From: Theodoxus fluviatilis
Taxonomy: Eukaryota; Mollusca; Gastropoda; Cycloneritida; Neritidae
NCBI GenBank assembly: GCA_034096865.1
Contig: JAWQFJ010017447.1
Span: forward strand, 35,001-99,000
Direction: 5' to 3'
DNA length: 64,000 bases
In this document: piece after piece, positions 33,745 through 43,800 of the stretch
Layout: every line of letters starts with the position of its first letter
Position numbering within the stretch: the first letter of the stretch is position 1
Made by a program: the position numbers and the translations under genes
Notes under the pieces: generated by a model
Databases searched by the model: none
What the model saw: only the letters and a program-made list of their open reading frames with translations
Told to the model about the DNA's origin: nothing

Positions 33745-36700
33745 AGAGATTGAGAGAGATTCAATGGGACTCACTTGTAGCAATCTCGGAATCAGGAAAG
33801 ATCTTGGGGATCGCTGCTGAGATTTTGTCAGCAATTGCCAAAGGCAAGTTGTTATCAGCCGGTCTCTATAAAACGTGCACCGGCGCTATCGGCGACTACC
33901 GGCGACTATCGGCCCAGCTAAAGTTGAAACATAGTGGCTAGCTTATACTTATAGAACTCATACTTACATCAAATCGCCGTAGTTTGATGTTTAATTCGTC
34001 CGCTGAACGCTGCCAAGACTAATGCGATCGCCGTAGTTTGACCCCATCTTGGCCTCTATGTGCACTTGGGTGGGGTCTCAAAAAACCACTGGGCCTTCCC
34101 CAAAAGGTACTTATGGGGACACTGGAAACGATGTTTCGATATCCCAATACCCTCAAAATACTTCTACTCAATTTTGAGACACATGGGTCGCCAAAAACCA
34201 AACAAATTCAACTAAGCTTTCGGACCGCTACGCAGAAGCGACCGCATCACGAAGGGACGTAACTCTCGGAAACAGTCAAACTACGGCAATCTCATTAGTC
34301 TTGGCAACGTTCAGCGGACGAATTAAACATCAAACTACGGCGATTTGACGTAAGTACGAGTTCTATAAGTATAAGCTTAGGCCACTATGTTTCAACTTTA
34401 GCTGGGCCGATAGTCGCTGATAGTCACCGGTAGTCGCCGATAGTTGCCGATAGCGCCGGTGCACGTTTTATATGAACCCGTTTTCAGCAATTATTTGCAC
34501 AACAGTCGCCTTTGCGTTGTTGTCTGTTGTTCCAAGCGGAGTTTTGCACCAAACAACGTTTCTAGTTTCGCTTGCTTGAGGTTGCCACAATCAATTTGTT
34601 TCTCTTTGTCCTTGTGTTTTTTGGTTTCCACATGTTTGCGGCAGTCTGATTTTCTACCATGGGAAACGTTGATGTCATCAAGACACGCCGAACAGACGGC
34701 GAAAATGTCTCCTTTCCTTGACTCGCTCAGCGTTGGAAACTCTTTTGAATACGCTTTCACGAACTTTTGACGATATACTTTTGCTGGCCTTTCTTGTTTG
34801 CTTCTTGTCGATTGCTGCTCTCCTCTTCATTGTCTGTTTCGTGAAGTCTTTTTCCCTTCTTTTCCATCGTGGATTCAAAAAGTCGAATGCTCGTTTCAAA
34901 CCCAAGCTCACAATGAAACGCAACGAACGCGAACGGAAGTAGATAAAATAATAAGCTAAAAGCTGATTGGACACTAAGATTAGCTGAAGCCAATGAGAGC
35001 GCACATAACTGCGAGTCTTCGATGTAAAAGAAAAGTTCGTCTTAAAACCACAAACCGCCCGAAATTGTACAGAAAAAAAGTAATGCCGGTCCGTAGAGTG
35101 AAAAATCGGAAGATTTTTCATGCCAGGCGAAAATCGTAAAAATTACGATTTTATCGTACAAGTGCACAGGTCTGAGAACATAGCTTTAGCTCACACAACA
35201 AGGCTTTAAGAATCTTTTTTACTAAAATAGTTTAGAGTAAGGAAAAAGCAAGTTATGATGTCCCTATTTATTTCCCTTCGTTGCGTAGGAAGATGCCGAG
35301 GGTCTATTCTGACCCGTACCCCCAACCTACAGGGGGCTATTAAGCTGTGCCTCATCAGGAAAGGGAGATTTTGAAAGAGAGATAACTTCATATGTTACAT
35401 GATTTTTGTTGGCTCCGATTATTTCCTTTGGGGAAAAAAAATTGTCATGCAACTTTGTGCATTCTTTGAGAGTTCTGCAGCCTGGATGGATGGATGGAGT
35501 TTTACGGCCTATCCGCCTTTGTAGGCTATATAAGGCCATTAAGCACGAAAATCACTCAGCAGTTTAGAGTAAACGCAAATCAAGTCATGGTGTCCCTAGT
35601 TATTCGCCTCTTACAAATCACGTAGAGAGACGCGGTGGGTCAATTCTTATCCCAAACCTGCATGGGGACTGCAGCCAGGAAGATAAAGGTGACCTTTTTG
35701 GTGCTTTGTAGAAGGAGACACCTGGACAGAATTATTGCGCAGACCTGATGGGCAGAGGGATGGTAGAGAAAATGGCTTCCTTGATGTGGGGGTGGAGGCT
35801 AAGCATTCTGGGGAAGGACTGGATGCTCTGTAAGGCATGCTGGAGGACACAAAGGCAAGTGGCTTACGACGTGCTGCAAAGAATTGTTTTATTCACAGAT
35901 TCTTCTTGGAAGTCAGCATAGCTTGAACTACTGCAGTGCATCAGAAAAGTTGTGAACAAGGACTGCAATATGTAGCAATAAGTAGACTTTCATCTGGCAC
36001 TCAGGGACAGAAAAGTTGTGAACAAGGACTGCAATATGTAGCAATAAGTAGACTTTCATCTGGCACTCAGGGACAGAAAAGTTGTGAACAAGGACTGCAA
36101 TATGTAGCAATAAGTAGACTTTCATCTGGCACTCAGGGACAGAAAAGTTGTGAACAAGGACTGCTTTATGTAGCAATAAGTAGACTTTCATCTGGCACTC
36201 AGGGACAGAAAAGTTGTGAACAAGGACTGCAATATGTAGCAATAAGTAGACTTTCATCTGGCACTCAGGGACAGAAAAGTTGTGAACAAGGACTGCAATA
36301 TGTAGCAATAAGTAGACTTTCATCTGGCACTCAGGGACAGAAAAGTTGTGAACAAGGACTGCAATATGTAGCAATAAGTAGACTTTCATCTGGCACTCAG
36401 GGACAGAAAAGTTGTGAACAAGGACTGCAATATGTAGCAATAAGTAGACTTTCATCTGGCACTCAGGGACAGAAAAGTTGTGAACAAGGACTGCAATATG
36501 TAGCAATAAGTAGACTTTCATCTGGCACTCAGGGACAGAAAAGTTGTATACAAGGACTGCAATATGTAGCAATAAGTAGACTTTCATCTGGCACTCATGG
36601 ACATTTTGCAAGAGGTGTGACTTCCACGGATGAGTGCCACTCATACATTAAGATTAGGGTAGGGTTAGGGTTTAGAAATGGTAAGGGGTCTTGAGTTAGG

Positions 36701-39700
36701 GGTTAGGGTTTCGCTTTAGAGTTAGGGTTAGAGTTAAGTTAAGTTTAGTGCTAGCACTATTTGCAGAAGTTTTTCTCTGCAATTTACATTGTTACACTTG
36801 TAAGCTGTGGACCATATGTCCATCAATCACAGATAAAAAATCTATATAAGCTACTTGGAGTCACAGCTGCAACCACGAAAACTATCCTGTAATATCTGCA
36901 GCTGATAGTAGGTCTCCAGCACCTAAACACAGCAATCTCCAAATGATGTGCTTATCATTCCATATGAACCCTTAACCCCTTCCCTGCCATGCATATTGCA
37001 CACTATATGCAAGGGAATTTTCTCAAGTTTTTTTGTACTAGTGTTTGCAGACCTGTTTACCCCTAAAACTTTGCATGTGTAGTTTGTGGGAACAAAAGTG
37101 AAGAAATGTGTAGTTTTGTAATTGAATGTGTAGAATTTCCGGGGTCGGCTCTCTATTGCGGGGGGGGGGGGGGAAGAGGCCGCTATTGCGGGAATTTGTT
37201 TTTTTTGGTCAAAAGTTTTTAAGGCCATTTTGATTCGTTTCTCCTAAAACGCCTAAAAAACCATAATTTTTGTTACTTTTTTTACTTAGAAATTTTTTCT
37301 TTTTTTTCTATTGCGGGGGACCGCTATAGCGGGACTTTTGGGGTCAAAAGTTCTTAAGGCCATTTTGATTCTTTTGTCCTAAAACGCCTAAAAACCCATA
37401 AAATTGTTGTTACTTTTAAAAAGAATTCGGGTTTTACCGATAGCGCTCAGCCTAGGCAGCACCCACCACCCCACCTGACTGACTTAGCCTGTCCGGGGAG
37501 TTTCACCTAAACCCGGACGCATTACTTTTTGTGGGAAGGGGCCGTTATTGCGGAGGGCCGCTATTGCTGGATTTTTTTTAAACAAAAGTTCTTGGGCCAT
37601 TTTGATTCTTTTGTCCTAAAACGCCTAAAAAACCATAATATTTTTGTTACTTTTTTTTCGGGCCGCTATTGCGGGATTTGTTTGGTCAAAAGTTCTTCAG
37701 GCCATTTTGATTCTTTTGTCCAAAAACGCCAAAAAACCCATACATTATTTGTTACTTTTTTTGGAAAAAACTTAGAAATTTTTTCGGTTTTTATCAATAA
37801 CGGGTGAAGCTTTATATTCTAACTCCATCCCACGGTTGACTCTCAACGGGTGGTCCCTACACCCTAACTCCAGGGCCCGACGCTGATGTTGGACACAAAC
37901 GTGACAAAAAGGGGGTCGGCTCTCTATTGCGGAGGGCCGCTATTCCTGGATTTTTTTTATAAACAAAAGTTCTTAGGCCATTTTGATTCTTTTGTCCTAA
38001 AACGCCTAAAAAACCATAATATTTTTGTCTAAGTCAAACAATAAAACTTTCCACCGTGGCTGACGGAAAAATGGGAGTCGCAGACAGTGTAATGACTGAA
38101 TGAGCAAACTGTTTTCATTTCCGCGAAGTGACAAGGCATGGGTATTCCTCATGATATTTTTGCAGAAAGACTTGGCTCGGCACTTTGCTCGTCTTCTTCT
38201 TTTTGGTTGGTGGCATTTCTGAGTCATTTTCTTCACAGTTCTCATCTTCAGTTTCGTGTGCTCTTCGTTCAACCATTGTCTCGAAAAGCGCACGTGGGTT
38301 GGCAGTAAAACCGCCCCGAGTTGCACAGTCCCAGCGCTTGAAAGCGCTGGACGGGAGCAGCTAAATTTCCCGCTCATCACAGCTTGCAAGCGCTGACGAG
38401 ACTCGCTAAATTTCCCTCTCATCACCGCTTGCAAGCGCTGACGAGACTGCAAGCTGCGATGAGCAGGAAATTTAGCGAAGCGTTTGAGCGGCGCAATCGC
38501 TGCTCCCGTCCAGCGCTTTCAAGCGCCGGGACTGTGCAACTCGGGGCAGGTTGGCAACGTAAAGTGCAGGGAGGAAGGATGACGTAGTATCTTGGCGCGA
38601 AGAATGACGCCACTTCTGGCGTCTCTTCTCTCAAAGTAGAGTGTAGGGAGGAAGGATGACGTAATATCTTGCCGCGAAGAATGACGCCACTTCTGGCACG
38701 GAAGAGTGACGTAATCCTCGGGGCTGCACACGCTGCATGCAGCAAACATCTTCCGCCCGAAAACAAGGATCGGCAAACAAATCTGTCAAGCGAGATAATG
38801 AAAATTGCGGATTGTGATATGCGTAGCCAAAGCAATACCGTTTGCGTAGAAAACAATAGACTTGCGTAGTTGCGTAGTATAGTATGCAAATGCGTAGTTT
38901 ACTACGCTCAATGCGTAGTGTAAACAGGTCTGAGTTTGTCATATCATGGTGTTCTTATTTTCCTGAGCACTGAACAGAGAACGAGTTATTCATATCATAA
39001 CAATGCTTCAATAGAAGCCCAAACATTTTCTGGGACCTAGAAGGCTCTGACAGTTTGAGGCCTGGAAAATTTCTGGGTGTGGCATGGAAAGGGTTAAACT
39101 GCAATAGGGCTGCATGAGGGACAAGGACCGACCTGCTTGGGAGGCTCCTGGGGCCCATGGTTCATGTCCGTCTTGGTCTGGCTGTCAGTGTGGTTCCTGA
39201 TGACAGTGACTGGCTGCTTGAAAATGGAGGCAGTCTGTCGGATGGGCAGGACAAGGCTGGACTCATGTCTCAACCCTGCAATACACCCCCCTCATTTCAG
39301 CTCAGAAACACTCAAAGTAGGCAGCAATCAAAATCTTTATTTCGACAGTGAAAAATTCTATGTATTGTGTGTTTTTTAATCTACAAGGAAATACAAGGCA
39401 AACAAACAAAAGTAGGTGAATTTTAAGAAATTTAAACTAATTTCTATGTTTTCCTGACATACTTACCAGTAGACAAAACTGAGGTATATGACCTTTTCAC
39501 CCTCGAAAAAAGATTTGCAAAAATCTTCCCCACGTGGCCATTAGCACAAGCCAATGAAAAGGCTTTATCTATCGCGTCACGGCCAGCGGAAGGGAGGCAA
39601 CTCTCCCTGTTTCCTGCCCGTGCGCATAGCTCACGTGCTAATGCCACCCCACGTCACTTTTCGACACAACACTCAGAAACGAGCGAAGATGCACCAAAAA

Positions 39701-40836
39701 GGGGAGGTGGGTGGGACATTAATTTGTCTACTGGTAAGTATGTCAGGAAAACATAGAAATTAGTTTAAATTTCTTAAAGTTTTCCAAACATACTGTACCA
39801 GTAGACAAAACTGAGGTAGATTACCCAAGCAGGGAGGCGGGTAGTGCATCTCCGCAAGAGGAGCAGACCACTCACCATTTAAAGGCGAACAGCCGAACCC
39901 GCCACAACCAACTTGTTGATGCCAAAGGTGTCATCAAGACGACGGACTCGAACGTCACGCAGGTAGTGATTCGTGAAGACGCAGTCACTGCGCCAGAATG
40001 CTGCTCTCATGAGATGAGACAGTGAGACATTCTTAGCAAAAGCCACCGAGGTAGCAACCTTGCGGACCTCATGAGTCCTGGAAGCACCAGCCGGAGGAGC
40101 AAGCAGTGCATTCCTATACGCGTCCGTGATCAAAAGACGAATCCAGCAGGAAATTGAAGTCTTAGAGACCTCACCCAGACCAAGTTTCAAAGGAAGAAAC
40201 AGTCTACGTCGGCCAACACGACGAGACTGAGTTCTAGCCAGGTAAACTTTCAGTGCACGGACCGAACAGTTGACACAATCAGCCTCGCCGGGGTCGAGAA
40301 TGCAAGAGAGACCCTTAATCTCGATACTCTGGCAGTCGGACAGAGGATTCTGATTCTTGCAACGAAACTCCGGAAGGAAAGAGAGAATGCACGAAGAATC
40401 CCCTCCGAAGAACTCGATATCCGAAGGACGACCACTCAAGGCGTGTATGTCACCGATGCGACGCGCACAAGCGAGCATAACCAAAAAGACCGTCTTTTGA
40501 GTGAGGCGCTTGATGGTACAAGACTTTAGCGGTTCACAGACCTGTTTACCCCCAAAAACCCTTATGCGGAAGATTTGATAAATAACCAGAAAAATGCGGA
40601 AGGTTTTGATCTTCAAGAGGAAGATTCTTGTTCACACATTATCATACCAAAATGAAAAGAAAAACACACTCACCGTTTTATGAACTAGCAATTTCCTTAA
40701 CTGAAGCCTCCATAGAATGGAAGAAAGAGTCACGAAAATTAGGTACAAAATTTGTCACGGTCAAAGAACAATCACCAGTTTTTTTCACACTTGTCTTGGT
40801 CAGAAAGGATTCACACATACACACACACACTCTCTC

Positions 40837-40889
<53 letters not shown>

Positions 40890-43800
40890 CACTGGAATGG
40901 CTTCAGTTCATTTGTTGAGGCTCAAGTAGTAAGCACTCTTGAGCTGCTTCAGGGTAGCATCATCAAAATGGCTTACTTGCAGCAATTTTTGAGTCCGGAA
41001 ACATTTCCTTGAAGAGCTTGGTGAGGTAGTCAGCAGAAGAGAGAGACAGGTTGCTGTTGGCGATCAATTGGCACATCAGTGCCTCGGCTCTGATAACCCC
41101 CAACTTGGACTCCGATGATGTGGAACTAGAAGTGGAGGGGCCATGGAAAAACTCTGTAATCTTCGGTGCTTTGGCCCTTTCCTTCACAGTTTTTTCCCTC
41201 TCCTTGTGCATTGCTGTTTTAACGTGCCGATCGCAATCGTTTCTTCCCCCATGACTGATTTGGAAGTGGCTTTCGCAAACCTGACAAAAAGCATGTGTGG
41301 GGCCGAAATCCTTTGACTTGCACAAAGATGGAAAGGAGGTTTGATACTCTGGCCTCCATTTCTGCACGTATCGCTTTTTAGCGACGACTTTCGAAGTTGG
41401 TGGGCCATCTTCGCACTCGTCGTCCGTTTCGTGGTTTCTCTTGTGGCCAGACATGCTTTCAAAATTTTGCATGTGAGAAGCTTGCAAAATTTCGCACGTG
41501 AGAAGCTTGCAAGAACTTTCTCCGATGCATTTCCGGTACGGCTCAGTGCGTTGCGAATTCTCATTGGCCCAATTTAAACAAAGAGCCAATCAGAAACGAC
41601 CTTACATTCGTGACGCGAAAGGGAAGTTATTTGCACGCCGGTCGTGCCGATGATAAGAACAAACAAATCGACAATTGCAACCAGCGAAGCTATCCGCACG
41701 GCCGTCGTGCAAACAACCACCCTTTCGATTTTTTTCAGCGAAATATCGGCCGCGGAAGATTTTATTTTACGTGCGTAAAAGCGGAGACTCGGACTCAAAA
41801 TCGGAAGATTTCCGCAAATTGCGGAAGGGTAAACAGGTCTGGGTTCAAATGTGGTAGAAGAGAGAAAACGCAAAATCAGAAAAACATCCCACAGAGGAGG
41901 AGAAATCTGACGTCGTGGAAATTCGTTCTTAATCCCATCCAAAACCTGTTTGATGGTTGGATCCTCAGACAGAAAAGAAACGTCAATGCCACGAGAGGCT
42001 TTGATCGTGTTCGTAACCGCCGAACGGTAATTACAGAGAGAGGCATGGGACAGCGACCGAGTTTGAAAAAGATGCGACAGAAAATCAGCCAAATGTCTTG
42101 CAGAGGGTCTGAGAGGATCAACAGGACGACGTCTAGCCTGACAAAATTGCACCCAAACGGACCATTTTGCACTATAGTTTCTATTGGTGCTGTCGCGACG
42201 ATGACGCAAAGCAAGTGAAACAGACAATTGAGAAATACCTCGCCGCTTCAATCCGTGAGATATCGTGGCCGCACGGTCAGACACATCAAAAGAGCGAGGA
42301 GCCTGATCAACTACCGGGGTTGCCCCTGTGGAAGCCCTGGGAGTACCAGACCGACGAACACCTCGTCTGCGAGAGCGAGCAGCACGAGAGGTAGTACCCG
42401 CTTGAAGAGCGCGAGCAAAATCATCAAGAGGCGAGTCAGGCCGACTGTCGCGGAGGCTGACGGAAACAGTCGGAACCGTGGAACAGCCGAACTGCTCACG
42501 CCCGACCAAAATGTTGCACGGGGATACCGGAGCAGCAGGGGGGCTAGCAAAGGAAACCCTCAACGTAGAGGATATGGGGGAAAGTGGGCGAGATGCAGCA
42601 ACACGAGGACGCCCACTTCCGACAGGCGGAACCGAATCCCCAAAACAGGGAGATTTCGGTTGAGGAGATAACTGTGGCATAAGACAAATGCCATTGGGAC
42701 AGTCACAAGTCGTCTCGATTGCACGAGAACAAAACCTAGAGGGGGGTGAAGGGTGGTCTACACCGAAAGGGGGAATAGACCGATCAGAAGAGTGGGAGCG
42801 AGCCACAAGCCTGTCGGCACGCGTAACCTCACTCAAATCTACCTGTATAGCGACGTCGACCCGCACGGGATCCCCCGCAGACCGGCGAACCGACGGTCGT
42901 ATCCCTCCCTGACTATCTGCCTCCAACCCCTGATCCGAAAAAACAGTCGCCCCACCGTAGAAACTCGGCAAGGAGGATCTACTGGGGTGAAGTAGGGACA
43001 AGGGCCAGGAGGCAGGCAGCGGGAGGGACCTACTGAAAGTACTCCCGCTGGTGAGAGAGGGAGGGATAAGAACCCCTCCCTCTACCGCCGCGTCGCTTGC
43101 GTGATCCTCGACCGGAAGCAGCAACGGCACGAGTCGAGTGACCACGCTGTACCCCCAGAGGAGGGTCGAACTGGCGGCTCTGGGTACCCCGACCAGCACC
43201 GGAAGGGCTCAGGCGCGCCTGAGAGGAAGAAGGAATGCGCGAATGACTATCAGTGCGCGAAACCTTCCCGCCCGACTCAGAGGGACCCTGGTATTTGCGC
43301 TTAGAGTGAGATTGCCGTTTGCCAGAGAAACCGGCAGCAGGAACAGGTTGGGGATGCGCTGAGGGTGGAACAGGCCTCATGGCATCGGAAACCAAGCGCT
43401 TCAGACAGTCGTCTAGCTTGTCGGCAGGAAACATAGCCTGAGCGACGAGAGGAAGTGAGCGCAACTGCCGAACGTCCGACTCAAGAAAGTCGGTGGAAGA
43501 AAGCACCCGATCGCGAGCCATGCACGCCAGCTGACCACGCACATGGAGAGCCAGAGAGGCTAAATGCGAATAGGTATGATCCAACGCATAGAGCAGGCTA
43601 CCGACCGCATCCTGATCAATCCGCTGACGGGGAAGGAGCTGAAAACCACTGGAATACCCGTCATGGGGAAGGGCAATCGTAGGTGTTAAAGTAGCAAGGA
43701 AGGTGCCAATCAAAGAGCACCCTTTCACCATCTCGGAAGAGGCCTTCTCCAGCTGAGAGAAGGACTTGGAGTCAAACGTCACAGCCGGAATTGCCTTCAC

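Larger units (their letters stand above)
33380..35174. mobile_element. CAGACCTG-family DNA transposon, 1.8 kb, non-autonomous
   Basis: Ends CAGACCTGTGCAC in both orientations and is flanked by the 6-bp repeat AGAACA (33374-33379 and 35175-35180). A fold-back element is nested at 33868-34472, and a broken zinc-finger ORF lies at 34491-34993 on the minus strand. AATCGTAAGATT-type subterminal motifs lie inside both ends. hAT-like by its zinc-finger protein, but the TSD is 6 bp and not 8. Confidence 0.85.
37048..38932. mobile_element. CAGACCTG-family DNA transposon, 1.9 kb, non-autonomous
   Basis: Ends CAGACCTGTTTAC in both orientations; flanks TGTTTG and AGTTTG (5 of 6 match). Contains a degenerate tandem array (about 37140-38030), a decayed zinc-finger ORF (about 38030-38290, minus strand) and an inverted repeat (38314-38546). 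Confidence 0.78.
40537..41841 (-). mobile_element. CAGACCTG-family DNA transposon, 1.3 kb, inside the DIRS recombinase
   Basis: Ends CAGACCTGTTTACCC in both orientations; flanks GGTTCA at 40531-40536 and 41842-41847. Contains a CA microsatellite and one zinc-finger ORF on the minus strand. The exact target duplication and open ORF point to a fairly recent insertion. Confidence 0.9.

Noticed and set aside
35936..36603. CRISPR-like array
   Set aside because: Adjacent identical units without unique spacers; a minisatellite in a eukaryotic genome.
35928..36694. ORFs of 238 and 252 aa on opposite strands
   Set aside because: Translations of the 66-bp minisatellite, whose length is divisible by three; both strands open by composition.
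40537..41841. Standard hAT assignment with 8-bp target duplication
   Set aside because: Eight bases next to the ends do not match; only 6 bp repeat, and the same is true for two other members, so the superfamily was left as hAT-like.
41610..42912. Plus-strand ORFs of 147-202 aa opposite the DIRS genes
   Set aside because: Shadows of the minus-strand gag-like and recombinase frames; Arg/Gly-rich and without motifs.
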